A stretch of 64,000 bases of DNA from Neoroseomonas marina. GTDB taxonomy: Bacteria > Pseudomonadota > Alphaproteobacteria > Acetobacterales > Acetobacteraceae. Positions within the stretch are counted from its first letter, which is position 1. Each line of letters begins with the position of its first letter. The position numbers and the translations under genes are program-made. Shown here piece by piece: positions 17,218 to 25,970 of the stretch. The stretch is taken from contig NZ_JABBKX010000009.1 in assembly GCF_012927745.1 (NCBI RefSeq), forward strand, positions 1 through 64,000, written 5' to 3'. Under the pieces are notes generated by a model. The model had not been told where the DNA came from, made no database searches, and was given only the letters and a program-made list of their open reading frames with translations.

Positions 17218-17565
17218 TCAATCCGGCAGCACCGACGCATCGAGCGGCAGCACCGCCCCCATCCAGACCGCGTGCTCGAGGTGGTCCACCTTCTGCCGCC
17301 CCGTTTCCGGATGCACGAGCACCGTCAGCCCTTCGCGGTTCAGCGCGATGAACGGCATCAGGGTGGGGAACAGCGCCGGGGCGAAGGCCACCTGGTACAT
17401 CGCCTGGGGATGCGGCCCGACCGGCACGTCGTGCCAGCGGCCGAGGCGCGCCTCCGGGAAGGCATCGGCGATGCCTTCGCGCAACCTCGCCGCCGCCTCG
17501 CGCGTCGTGGGGTCATAGTAGATGTGGGCGTGCCAGCCCTGAATGCTGTCGGGTGCGGCAAACAT
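17218..17565 (-). CDS. DOPA 4,5-dioxygenase-family protein
   Basis: A 115-residue single-domain protein of the DOPA 4,5-dioxygenase-like family. The metal-ligand candidates are His12 and His14 in IQGWHAHIYYDP, with later histidines in GPHPQAMYQV, VLVHPETG and DHLEHAVWMG. Characterised relatives cleave catechol rings extradiol; most bacterial members have no proven substrate. The ATG at 17565 is preceded by GAGGG and matches the family start, while the frame remains open upstream. It lies 78 bp before the Bug receptor gene on the same strand. Confidence 0.85.
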   Translation of the reverse strand: MFAAPDSIQGWHAHIYYDPTTREAAARLREGIADAFPEARLGRWHDVPVGPHPQAMYQVAFAPALFPTLMPFIALNREGLTVLVHPETGRQKVDHLEHAVWMGAVLPLDASVLPD

Positions 17566-17718
17566 CGGGCGACCCTCAGCGTCGCCGCCGGACGAGGCTT
17601 GGGAACGACGCATCGCGCAGGATGTGCATGATCTTTCCTCCCCCGGCCGAGCGAGCCTGCCACGGCGCGGCGCATCGCGAAACCGTGAAGCCGTCCCGCT
17701 CGCTGGGGTCCGGGGTCC

Positions 17719-18225
17719 TCAACGGTCCCGTCGTGCTTGGGCCGCCTTCACGAAGGCCGACACCCGGCCGATCTCGCGCGGGTCGGTCCGGACCGTGCGC
17801 TTGCGGCTCGGCTTCGCGTGCATGCCGACGTCCGCGCTGTCGCCGGCCGCCGGGTGGTGCGCCCGGGCGGCGTGCTTGCGCGCCAATGCATCGCGCAGCG
17901 CCGCGGCGTGCCAGGCGCGCCGAGCCTCCCCCTGAAGGATATCCAGCCGGTGATTCACCCGCTTGAGCGCCGCGGCATAGACCTGCTTGCGGCGCGCCAG
18001 CGCGACGTCGTTGCCCGACACCGCGCGCGGTTCGCCCTTGCCGCGGCGGGCGCGGCGGTTGGTGTGCAACATGCCGCGCAGGCGGTCGCGCTGCTCCCGC
18101 AGCTGCCGCGCCAGGGCGAGAACGTCCTCGGCAGGCAGATCGGCCAGGGCCGGGTAGTGGCTCTGGGCAATCGCGGCGTAGTCGTCACCCAGAATCTTGC
18201 GCTCGGTGCTGATGCTTTCGGCCAT
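17719..18225 (-). CDS. Basic hypothetical protein
   Basis: I do not recognise a named domain. The 168-residue product has a helical N-terminal part (KILGDDYAAIAQSHYPALADLPAEDVLALARQLREQRDRLR), then a strongly basic stretch with NRRARRGKGEPR, a helix (ALARRKQVYAAALKRVNHRLD) and an Arg/His-rich tail (KPSRKRTVRTDP). High charge and lack of a signal peptide suggest a cytoplasmic nucleic-acid-associated protein, but that is a guess. GGAG lies about 10 bases before the ATG. It stands alone, with about 110 bp before and 150 bp after. Confidence 0.7.
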   Translation of the reverse strand: MAESISTERKILGDDYAAIAQSHYPALADLPAEDVLALARQLREQRDRLRGMLHTNRRARRGKGEPRAVSGNDVALARRKQVYAAALKRVNHRLDILQGEARRAWHAAALRDALARKHAARAHHPAAGDSADVGMHAKPSRKRTVRTDPREIGRVSAFVKAAQARRDR

Positions 18226-18335
18226 GCCGGTGTTTCTCCCAGTTGTCGTTGCAGCGGCAGGATGCCCTGTCGGGCCTTCCTACCGGACGGCTTCCACCCG
18301 ATAGCGGGACGCGGCGCCAAGGCCGCCGCCGCGAT

Positions 18336-20165
18336 CTAGAGCGGCAGGATGATGGGGATCAGTAGCACACAGACCAGCATCACCACGATGCTGAAGGGCA
18401 CGCCGACCTTGATGAAATCCCCGAAGGTGTAATTGCCGGGCCCGACCACGAGCGTGTTCACCGGTGAGGACACCGGCGTCATGAAGGCCGTCGAGGCCGC
18501 CAACGCGACCGTCATCGCGAAGGGATAGGGAGAGGCGCCGATCTCCTGTGCCACCGCCAGCGCCACGGGTGCCATGAGCACCGCGGTCGCGGTGTTGGAG
18601 ATGAACAGGCCGAGCATCGCCGTGATGACGAAGATCACAGCCAGGATCACGCGCGGCGCCGCCTCGCCGGCGAGCGCCACCACCGCATCGGCGGCGAGGT
18701 CCACCCCCCCCGTGCGTTGCAGCGCGATCGAGAAGGGCAGCATGCCCACGATCAGCACCAGGCTCTTCCAGGAGATCGATCGATAGGCGCTGTTGAGGTC
18801 GATGCAGCCGAACAGTCCCATCAGCAGGCAGCCGATGAGCGCCGCGTGCACATTCGGGACGATCCCGCTGATCATAAGCCCGACCGTCAGGGCCAGGACC
18901 GCGACCGCCTGTGGTGCCCGGCCGGCGGCCGGCAGCAGGTCGGCATGTTCCGCCGGCAGGTTGAGGATCACGAGGCTGCGGCCATCGGTCTGCAGGCGCC
19001 GGATGTCGGCCCAGAAGCCCGTCAGCAGCAGCGTGTCGCCCGTCTTCAGCTTCTCCTCCAGCAGATCCGCGCCGACCACGGTGTTGCCGTGGCGCAGGCC
19101 GATCGCCGTCAGCCGGTACTCGGCGCGCATGCGAGCCTGCAGCACGGTCGATCCGACGAGAGGGGAGTCGGGCGTCACCACCGCCTCGACCATGCCGATC
19201 TGCTGGGACCGGTCGAGGAAGAAACCACCTTCGGCGAGCGGCAGCACCTGGAGCCGATACTCCTCGCGCATCGATCGCATGCGCTCGGCGCTCATGCGCA
19301 CGTCGATCAGGATCACGTCGCCCACCTGGATCTCGGTCGCGCCGCTCGGGCGGATCAGGTCGGTCGCGAAGTGGCCCTGGCGTTCGATGGCGAGGATGTT
19401 CACCCCCTCCTTGCGCAGGTTCAGGCCCTCCAGCCGCTGACCGACCAGCGGGGAATCCGCGGTGACACGCAGGCGGAAGGCGCGCCCGTCGAGGTCGTAG
19501 ATCTTCGCCCATTCGCCGAGGCTGGGCGCGCGGCGCTGCTCGCCCGTCTGTTCCCGCCGGTCGGGCAGCAGGCGCCGGGCGAACAACATGTAGCCGATGC
19601 CGAGGACAAGCACCGGAATGCCGAAGGGCGTGAAGGCGAAGAAGGCGAAGCCGGCATGGCCCTGGCGGACCAGTTCCGCGCTGACCACCAGGTTCGGCGC
19701 GGTCGCGACCAGGGTCATCATGCCGCTGATCAGCGCCGCGACGGACAGCGGCATCATCAGCTGACTGGGCGCGGCGCCGGTGTTGCGGCAGATCCGCAGC
19801 ACGATCGGGATGAAGATCGCGACCACCGCCGTCGAGCTCATGAAGGCGCCGAGGCCGGCGCCCGCGATCATCAGCAGCACCAGCAGCCGCGTCTCGCTGT
19901 TGCCGGCCTTGCGGTTGAGCATGTCGCCGATGGCCTGGGCGGTGCCCGTGCGCACCAGCGCCTCCCCGATCACGAACAGCCCGGCGAGCAGGACGATGGA
20001 GGGATCGGCGAAGCCGGCCAGCGCCTCGTTGATCGACAGCACGCCGGTGAAGGGCAGCAGCACGATCATCAGCAGCCCGACCGCGTCCATGCGCGGACGG
20101 TTGGCGATGAACATGACGATGGCGGCGCCGAGCAGCCCGAGGACGATGAGGAGGTCGGTGTTCAT
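18336..20165 (-). CDS. SLC13-family permease with two RCK_C domains
   Basis: A 609-residue membrane transporter. About six hydrophobic helices (residues 1-200) are followed by two soluble RCK_C (TrkA-C) ligand-binding domains at roughly 220-300 and 315-395 (FRLRVTADSPLVGQRL; AVVTPDSPLVGSTVL). A second helical bundle ends with TAFMTPVSSPVNTLVVGPGNYTFGDF, a signature of the divalent anion:Na+ symporter family. Such inserted RCK_C pairs are typical of bacterial sulfate, phosphate or dicarboxylate-type SLC13 members. The actual substrate cannot be read from sequence. Confidence 0.88.
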   Translation of the reverse strand: MNTDLLIVLGLLGAAIVMFIANRPRMDAVGLLMIVLLPFTGVLSINEALAGFADPSIVLLAGLFVIGEALVRTGTAQAIGDMLNRKAGNSETRLLVLLMIAGAGLGAFMSSTAVVAIFIPIVLRICRNTGAAPSQLMMPLSVAALISGMMTLVATAPNLVVSAELVRQGHAGFAFFAFTPFGIPVLVLGIGYMLFARRLLPDRREQTGEQRRAPSLGEWAKIYDLDGRAFRLRVTADSPLVGQRLEGLNLRKEGVNILAIERQGHFATDLIRPSGATEIQVGDVILIDVRMSAERMRSMREEYRLQVLPLAEGGFFLDRSQQIGMVEAVVTPDSPLVGSTVLQARMRAEYRLTAIGLRHGNTVVGADLLEEKLKTGDTLLLTGFWADIRRLQTDGRSLVILNLPAEHADLLPAAGRAPQAVAVLALTVGLMISGIVPNVHAALIGCLLMGLFGCIDLNSAYRSISWKSLVLIVGMLPFSIALQRTGGVDLAADAVVALAGEAAPRVILAVIFVITAMLGLFISNTATAVLMAPVALAVAQEIGASPYPFAMTVALAASTAFMTPVSSPVNTLVVGPGNYTFGDFIKVGVPFSIVVMLVCVLLIPIILPL

Positions 20166-20187
20166 GGCTTCCGGGTCCGGCGAGGCC

Positions 20188-20865
20188 TCATCCGCGGGCG
20201 GCGAGCAGCGGCCGCAGCGCGTCGCTCGCGCCGATCAGGATGATCTGGACGCCGATGCAGAGGAGGAGGAAGGCGGTGAGCTTGGTCGCGATCAGCGTGC
20301 CCTGCGGGCCGATCCGGCGCGCGATCGCCTCTGCGTAGGCATAGGCGAGCCAGACGCAGGCGCCGATCGAGGCGGCGATGAGCAGCGCCGACAAGGCGCT
20401 GACGAGCAACACGTCCTGCGACGAGGAGGTCCGTTCCGCGCCGAGCGCGATGGAGGCGGCGATCGAACCGGGCCCGGTCGTCAGCGGCAGGGTGAGCGGG
20501 AAGAAGGCCATGCGCTCGATCGGCGCGGTGTCCATGGCCTTCGGCGCCTCCTTCGTCTCGGGCTGGGCACGCAGCATGGCCCAGCCCGAGGCCGCGACCG
20601 CAAGCCCACCACCGATCCTGAGGGCCTCCAGCGATATGCCGAAGAAGGACAGCACCCGGGACCCGAGGAACATCGCGATGACCACGACGATGAAGGAATT
20701 GATGCCGATCTGACGCGCCAGGCGGGACCGTTCCCGCGGCGTCAGCCAGCGCGTCATGTCGTGGAAGACGAAAGCGATCCCGAAGGGGTTGATGATGCTG
20801 ATCAGCGTCGAGAAGCCGAACAGCCAGGACGACAGCAGCTTGGCGATGAGGAAGCCGTCGATCAT
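20188..20865 (-). CDS. MarC-family integral membrane protein
   Basis: A 225-residue protein with six hydrophobic helices and the family landmarks SIINPFGIAFVFHDMT near the N-terminus, GLAVAASGWAML, and FFPLTLPLTTGPGSIAASIALG in the middle. MarC proteins were once linked to multiple antibiotic resistance, but this was not upheld, and their role remains unknown; some may export amino acids or other metabolites. It precedes the SLC13 permease by 22 bp on the same strand, so the two probably share a transcript. Confidence 0.9.
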   Translation of the reverse strand: MIDGFLIAKLLSSWLFGFSTLISIINPFGIAFVFHDMTRWLTPRERSRLARQIGINSFIVVVIAMFLGSRVLSFFGISLEALRIGGGLAVAASGWAMLRAQPETKEAPKAMDTAPIERMAFFPLTLPLTTGPGSIAASIALGAERTSSSQDVLLVSALSALLIAASIGACVWLAYAYAEAIARRIGPQGTLIATKLTAFLLLCIGVQIILIGASDALRPLLAARG

Positions 20866-20878
20866 CGCGCGCGCATCC

Positions 20879-21337
20879 TCAGCGCAGTTCGATCGTCACC
20901 CCCGCGTCGTTGAAGCGGAACTGGCCGCCGGTGCGGTCGGTGCGCAGGCGCAGTTCGACCCCGGCGGGATTGCGCAGCCAGCGCGTCTCCGGCCCCGAGG
21001 CGCCGTCGCCACGATAGCGGGGCGTCACTTCCTCGGTGTAGCGGCCGCCGAAATCCTCGAGCCGGCGCAGCCCGAAGACCTCGCCGCGTGCCGACAGGGA
21101 AGAGACGCCCACCGAGCCGAACTCGATCCCGCGCACCGAGAAGCGGTGCTCCTCGCCGCGAAAATGCAGCCGGCCCCCGCCGACCGAGGCGCCGACCGCG
21201 AGCACGCCGACGCGGACCTGCTCGATCTCGATCGTGGCATCCGGGTTGGGGTCCCGCCGCGCGCGCTGCTGCTGCGCGCTGGCCGGCAAGGCCGCGAGGA
21301 AGGACAGGACGGCGATCAGGCGGCGTGTCGGCGGCAC
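20879..21337 (-). CDS. Exported hypothetical protein
   Basis: A 152-residue protein with a signal peptide (MPPTRRLIAVLSFLAALPASAQ) from a GTG at 21337, which has GGAG 7 bases upstream. An in-frame ATG at 21412 would add an Arg-rich stretch ahead of the signal and is less likely. The mature part is a Gly-rich beta domain with repeated patterns (VGVLAVGASVGGGRLHF, FSVRGIEFGSVGVSSLSARG, DFGGRYTEE) and a C-terminal RTDRTGGQFRFNDAGVTIEL. I cannot name the family. It lies 13 bp upstream of marC and may begin that operon. Confidence 0.7.
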   Translation of the reverse strand: MPPTRRLIAVLSFLAALPASAQQQRARRDPNPDATIEIEQVRVGVLAVGASVGGGRLHFRGEEHRFSVRGIEFGSVGVSSLSARGEVFGLRRLEDFGGRYTEEVTPRYRGDGASGPETRWLRNPAGVELRLRTDRTGGQFRFNDAGVTIELR

Positions 21338-21494
21338 TCGGCGGCTCCAGCGGCAGGCACGGCGATGCGACCGGCCGGACCGTTCCGGCCGTCGTGGCAC
21401 TCGCCGGTCCATGATGCCGCATCGCAGCGCATCCGTCGCCCCTGGAGGCGATGGATCGGCCGGCGGGCCTGGGGGGCTCGTCGGCAACCATGCA

Positions 21495-23027
21495 TCAAAT
21501 GCCCCAGGGCAGGCCCAGGAGGTGCCACCCCGCCAGGAGGGCGGTCCACAGCACCGAGATCCAGATGACATAGGGCAGCATCAGGGCGATGACCGTGCCC
21601 ACGCCCGCATCCTTCTGGTACTTGATCGCGAAGGTCACGATCATCGCGAAATAGGCATTGAGCGGCGTGATCGAGTTCATCGGGCTGTCGCCGACGCGAT
21701 AGGCCGCCAGCACGGCCTCCGGCTCCACGCCGAGCTGCATCAGCAGGGGCACGAAGATGGGCGCGAAGATGGCCCATTTCGCGATGGCCGCCGTGATGAT
21801 GAGGTCGATCAGGAAGACAGCGAGCACGAAGCCGACGAGCAGCCACAGCGCGTCGAGGTTCATCTCCTGCAGGATGCGCCCGAGCGAGACGGCCGCCAGC
21901 GTCGCCATGTTGGTGTAGTTGAAGAAGGCGATGAACTGGCTGATCACGAGAAGCAGCAGGATCAGCCCGGACAGCCCGGCGATCGCCTTCTGCATGGCGG
22001 CGATCGCGTCGTTCGCGCCCTTCATCGTCCGCGCGCCCATGCCGTAGCAGATGCCGCAGACCATGAAGATCAGCGCGATCGAGACGATCAGGCTGTTCAT
22101 GAAGGGGGAGGCGCCGATGATCGCGCCCGTTTCCGGATGCCGCAGCGGCGCGCCCGGCGGCAGCGTGAGCGCCGCGATGAAGGCCATGACGCCGAGCATG
22201 CCCCACAGCGCATAGCGCAGGCCGCGATACTCGTCCTCGGACAGCGCGCTTTCGCCCGGCACGACATAGTCGCCCGTATAGGGCCCAAGGCGCGGTTCGA
22301 TCACCTTCTCGGTGATCAGGCCGATCAGGATGGTCAGCATCGCCACCGATCCGATCGAGAACCAGACATTCGCCGCGAGGTCGATCGAGCGGCTGGGGTC
22401 GACCAGGCGGATCGCGTCGTTGGTGATCTCGGTGAGGATGCCGTCGGTCGGAACGATCAGGATGTTGACCAGGAAGGCGGACGCCACCGCCGCGAAGGCG
22501 GCCGCGAGGCCGGCCAGCGGATGCCGTCCGACGCTGACGAAGGCCGCGGCCGCGAGCGGGATCAGCACCAGGTACCCGGCATCCGCCGCGATCGAGGAGA
22601 TGATGCCGACGAAGACCAGGATGTAGGTCAGCATCCTGGGCGGCGCGACCACCACCAGCTTGCGGATCAGGGCCTTCACCAGCCCTGCTTCCTCGGCGAC
22701 GCCGACGCCCACCATCGCGACGATGATCACGCCGACCGCGTTGAAGTTCATGAAGTTCTGGACGATGCCGGTGAACATGAACCGGATGCCGTCCACCGTC
22801 AGCAGGCTGCGCGCGACGGTGCTCGCCGGCTCGATCTCCCCGCTCGCGGGGTTGTAGGCCTGGTAGGTGACGTGGGCACCGACCGCCGCGAGGATGGCGG
22901 AGAGCACGATCACCAGCGCGATCAGGTAGACGAAGATCATCACCGGGTGGGGCACGCGGTTGCCCACCCGCTCGACCGTGTCGAGGACTCTCTGCATCGT
23001 CGTCTTGGGCGCGGCAGCCTCGGTCAT
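21495..23027 (-). CDS. AbgT-family transporter
   Basis: A 510-residue inner-membrane protein with about 11-13 hydrophobic helices. It starts with the family pattern LDTVERVGNRVPHPVMIFVYL and contains NPASGEIEPAS, GVGVAEEAGLVKALIRK, SSIAADAGYLVLIPLAA and, near the end, YRVGDSPMNSITPLNAYF. AbgT imports p-aminobenzoyl-glutamate in Escherichia coli, while other members have been reported to export sulfonamides. GAGGA precedes the ATG. It lies 10 bp downstream of an M20 peptidase gene, a pairing that favours uptake followed by cleavage of a dipeptide-like substrate. Confidence 0.93.
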   Translation of the reverse strand: MTEAAAPKTTMQRVLDTVERVGNRVPHPVMIFVYLIALVIVLSAILAAVGAHVTYQAYNPASGEIEPASTVARSLLTVDGIRFMFTGIVQNFMNFNAVGVIIVAMVGVGVAEEAGLVKALIRKLVVVAPPRMLTYILVFVGIISSIAADAGYLVLIPLAAAAFVSVGRHPLAGLAAAFAAVASAFLVNILIVPTDGILTEITNDAIRLVDPSRSIDLAANVWFSIGSVAMLTILIGLITEKVIEPRLGPYTGDYVVPGESALSEDEYRGLRYALWGMLGVMAFIAALTLPPGAPLRHPETGAIIGASPFMNSLIVSIALIFMVCGICYGMGARTMKGANDAIAAMQKAIAGLSGLILLLLVISQFIAFFNYTNMATLAAVSLGRILQEMNLDALWLLVGFVLAVFLIDLIITAAIAKWAIFAPIFVPLLMQLGVEPEAVLAAYRVGDSPMNSITPLNAYFAMIVTFAIKYQKDAGVGTVIALMLPYVIWISVLWTALLAGWHLLGLPWGI

Positions 23028-23037
23028 GACCGGATCC

Positions 23038-24420
23038 TCAGGAGGCGAGCGCGGCGAGGATGCGCGCCCAGGACCGCATGCCCTTGCGGAAGGACTGCAG
23101 GTCGTACTTCTCGTTCGGGCTGTGGATGCGGTCGTCCTCGAGGCCGAAGCCCGCGAGGATCACGTCCATGCCGAGCGACGTCTTGAGCATGTGCGTCACC
23201 GGGATGGATCCGCCGCCGCCGATGAAGAAGGCCTCCCTGCCCCATTCGTCGGTCAGTGCCTGGCGGGCCTTCTGGAAGGCCGGGTCCTCGATCGGGAAGC
23301 GGATGGCACGGCCGGCGCCGTGCTCGAGGAACTCGACCTTGCAGTCGGCGGGGATGCGGGCACGGACGAAGGCGCGGAAGGCCTCGCGCACCTTATGCGG
23401 GTCCTGATCGAAGACGAGGCGGAAGGAGATCTTGGCCGAGGCCTTGGACGGGATGACGGTCTTGAAGCCGTCGCCCTGGTAGCCGCCGCCCATGCCGTTC
23501 ACCTCGCAGGTCGGGCGGGACCAGGTCATCTCGAGCACGCTGCGGCCCTTCTCGCCGGCCGGGACCGACAGGCCGACCGCGCCGAGGAAATGCTTCGGGT
23601 CGAAGGGCAGCGCGTCCCATTGCTTCTTCAGCGCCGGGTCGAGTTCCGGCACGCCGTCGTAGAAGCCGGGCAACGTCACGCGGCCATCGGCGTCCCGCAG
23701 GTCGGCGAGGATGCGCGCGACGACATGGTTGGGATTGGTCGCGGCCGAGCCGTAGAAGCCCGAATGCAGGTCGCGGTCGGCGGCGGTGACGATGATCTCC
23801 TCGCCGACCAGGCCGCGCAGCATGGTCGTGATCGCAGGCGTCGCCGCGTCCCACATGTTGGTGTCGCAGATCAGGCCGATATCGGCCTTGAGCTCCGCGG
23901 CATTGGCCTCGAGGAAGCCGGGCAGGTTGGCGCCGCCGGATTCCTCCTCGCCTTCCAGGAGGATCGTGATCGGCACGGGCAGCGCGCCGGCGACCTCCTT
24001 CCAGGCCCGGCAGGCCTCGACGAAGGTCATCAACTGGCCCTTGTCGTCGGCCGCGCCGCGGGCACGGATCACCTTGCTGCCGTCGGGGCGCGTCTCGATC
24101 TTCGGCTCGAAGGGATCGTGGTCCCACAAATCCAGCGGATCGACGGGCTGCACGTCGTAGTGGCCGTAGAACAGCGCCGAGGGTCCCGTCGCGCTGCGGT
24201 CATGGGCGACGACGATGGGATGCCCCGCGGTCGGCCGCGCCGAGGCCTCGAAGCCGATCGAGGCGAGGTCCGCGGCATGCCAGTCCGCGCAGGCCTTGCA
24301 ATCCGCCGCGAAGGCCGGGTCCGTCGAGATCGACCTGATGCGCAGTACGGCGAAGAGCCGTTCGAGGGCGGCATCCGCATTGGCATCGATACGGGCGAGA
24401 ACGGCGTCGAGCTTGTCCAT
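23038..24420 (-). CDS. M20-family dipeptidase
   Basis: A 460-residue metallopeptidase of the M20 family. Metal-site motifs are YGHYDVQP with the following DLWDHDPFEP, RGAADDKG, LLEGEEESGG (catalytic Glu pair) and ICDTNMWD; a late His ligand lies in DDRIHSPNEKYDL. The middle holds the dimerisation domain with DLHSGFYGSAATNP. Members cut dipeptides, carnosine-like compounds or acylated amino acids in the cytoplasm. It is upstream of and probably co-transcribed with the AbgT-type transporter, so their substrates are likely shared. Confidence 0.92.
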   Translation of the reverse strand: MDKLDAVLARIDANADAALERLFAVLRIRSISTDPAFAADCKACADWHAADLASIGFEASARPTAGHPIVVAHDRSATGPSALFYGHYDVQPVDPLDLWDHDPFEPKIETRPDGSKVIRARGAADDKGQLMTFVEACRAWKEVAGALPVPITILLEGEEESGGANLPGFLEANAAELKADIGLICDTNMWDAATPAITTMLRGLVGEEIIVTAADRDLHSGFYGSAATNPNHVVARILADLRDADGRVTLPGFYDGVPELDPALKKQWDALPFDPKHFLGAVGLSVPAGEKGRSVLEMTWSRPTCEVNGMGGGYQGDGFKTVIPSKASAKISFRLVFDQDPHKVREAFRAFVRARIPADCKVEFLEHGAGRAIRFPIEDPAFQKARQALTDEWGREAFFIGGGGSIPVTHMLKTSLGMDVILAGFGLEDDRIHSPNEKYDLQSFRKGMRSWARILAALAS

Positions 24421-24654
24421 GGGTCCTCTCGGGCGGCGTCAACGGCGACACCGGGCGAGGCCGGAACGCATGGTCCAGACCCGCGCGGGGGAGGCGCCAG
24501 CTGCCGCTGGTCGGCCATGGTCTCTGCTCCCCGATGCGGGACCGGCGACACCGACCCCGGCCCCGTCGCAGCGACGGGCCGGCGAAAACACTAGACGGGT
24601 TTCAATCGCAGCGCCTTGGCGAAACGTTCCCGCCCTTGACCGGCCGTCCCGCGG

Positions 24655-25878
24655 TCAGTTCGCGGGCATCGCCGGCTCGATGGATCCGATCGGACGCAGG
24701 GAGTCGCGCCAGCGATCCCCCCGCCGGCCCTGCTCCTGCCCATAGGCAAACAGCGCACGCATGAAGGCGTTGTCGAAGGGCTCGTCCCGCGTCCCGCGGA
24801 AATCCGGGCCGATATAGGCCAGGCGGAAGGCCACGCCGTCGCGCTGGGAGGTGAGGTAGATGCGCACGATGTCGTTGGCCGCGCTGAAATGCAGCAGGGT
24901 CGATGCGGCCCTGCCGGTGATCGACAGGATCGACCGGTTGGTCGAGGCCCATTCGACGTCCAGCCGACCGTTGCGCACCACCCAGCCGGTGCGCTGGCGG
25001 CGCTGCAGGCCATTGGCCTCCGCGCCATTCAGCATGGTCGGGTAGAGGAACATCTGCAGCGCCGCGCCGCCGTCGACATGCATTTCCTGGTAGGTGCGAC
25101 CGTCATGCTCGATGTCGATCAGCACCGGCGGAAAGGCGCCGGGGATCGAGGCCGAGGCCAGCAGGATGCTGCGGAAAAGCTCGAGCGCGCGGGGATCGCC
25201 GCTCGCCGCGATCGCGCCGATGTTCCAGAACACCGGCCGGCCGAGGTCGAGATTGGTCGTGCCGATCAGCAGCATGCGGCCCTTGGCGTATTCCCGGGCG
25301 ATCGCCGCCATCATCGGCGCGTTCACATGGCGCTCGATCAGCTTGTAGAGCGGCGAGGTGTCGGCCAGGGCCTCGCCGAAGAGGACCGCCCGCAGCCGTC
25401 CGCGCATCAGGATGACGTCGCGGGGCGCGACCTCCGTGAAGACCTCCCGCAGCTGCGGATCGTAGTCCGGGCCGAGGAAGGCGAAGGGCGCGATGAGCGC
25501 TCCCGCCGAGATGCCCGTCACGAGATCGAAGGACGGACGCCGGCCGGATTCGGTCCAGCCGACCATCAGCCCCGCGCCGAAGGCGCCATTGTCGCCCCCG
25601 CCCGACAAGGCGAGGTAGTTCGCCGGGGGAAGGCGCCCGCGCGCCGCGGCCGGCAGCTGGGCCAGCTGGCGCCGCTGCATCTCCAGCGCCTCGCGCCCGA
25701 AGGCCGAGGGATCGGCATCGAACCAGAAGCGCGCATTGCTCAGGCCGAGGATCGGCAGGGTGTCGACGGCGTTGCCTGGCGGCGGATCGGCCCGCAGGAT
25801 GTTGGCGCACCCGGCGAGCATCATCGCGGCCAGCAACAGAACGCTCCTGCGCGCGAGCGCACTCCACATCGACGGCAT
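24655..25878 (-). CDS. Patatin-like phospholipase, lipoprotein
   Basis: A 407-residue predicted lipoprotein: the signal LLLAAMMLAGC puts the lipidated Cys at residue 24. The patatin domain has the oxyanion loop SGGGDNGAFGAG (92-103), the nucleophile elbow GISAG with Ser124 and the dyad Asp269 in HVDGGAAL. It should hydrolyse lipid acyl esters at the envelope. ATG 25878 is preceded by GAGG and places the signal peptide at the N-terminus; the frame is open further upstream. The 234 bp after it (24421-24654), before the M20 peptidase gene, show no gene or clear signal. Confidence 0.9.
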   Translation of the reverse strand: MPSMWSALARRSVLLLAAMMLAGCANILRADPPPGNAVDTLPILGLSNARFWFDADPSAFGREALEMQRRQLAQLPAAARGRLPPANYLALSGGGDNGAFGAGLMVGWTESGRRPSFDLVTGISAGALIAPFAFLGPDYDPQLREVFTEVAPRDVILMRGRLRAVLFGEALADTSPLYKLIERHVNAPMMAAIAREYAKGRMLLIGTTNLDLGRPVFWNIGAIAASGDPRALELFRSILLASASIPGAFPPVLIDIEHDGRTYQEMHVDGGAALQMFLYPTMLNGAEANGLQRRQRTGWVVRNGRLDVEWASTNRSILSITGRAASTLLHFSAANDIVRIYLTSQRDGVAFRLAYIGPDFRGTRDEPFDNAFMRALFAYGQEQGRRGDRWRDSLRPIGSIEPAMPAN

Positions 25879-25970
25879 TACCACCTCGGCCAGGCCCCTT
25901 GTCTCCTCCCGGCTCCGGACGGCGTCCGGCGGGTGGTGCCGGATACTAGGGCCACCGGCATGCCCCGTCA

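Noticed and set aside
18305-18335. GC-rich hairpin after the SLC13 gene as a terminator
   Set aside because: The stem is only about 6 bp within a generally GC-rich stretch and has no T-run.
24421-24654. Possible small gene in the 234-bp gap after the patatin lipoprotein gene
   Set aside because: No open frame with a start, ribosome site and sensible composition was seen.
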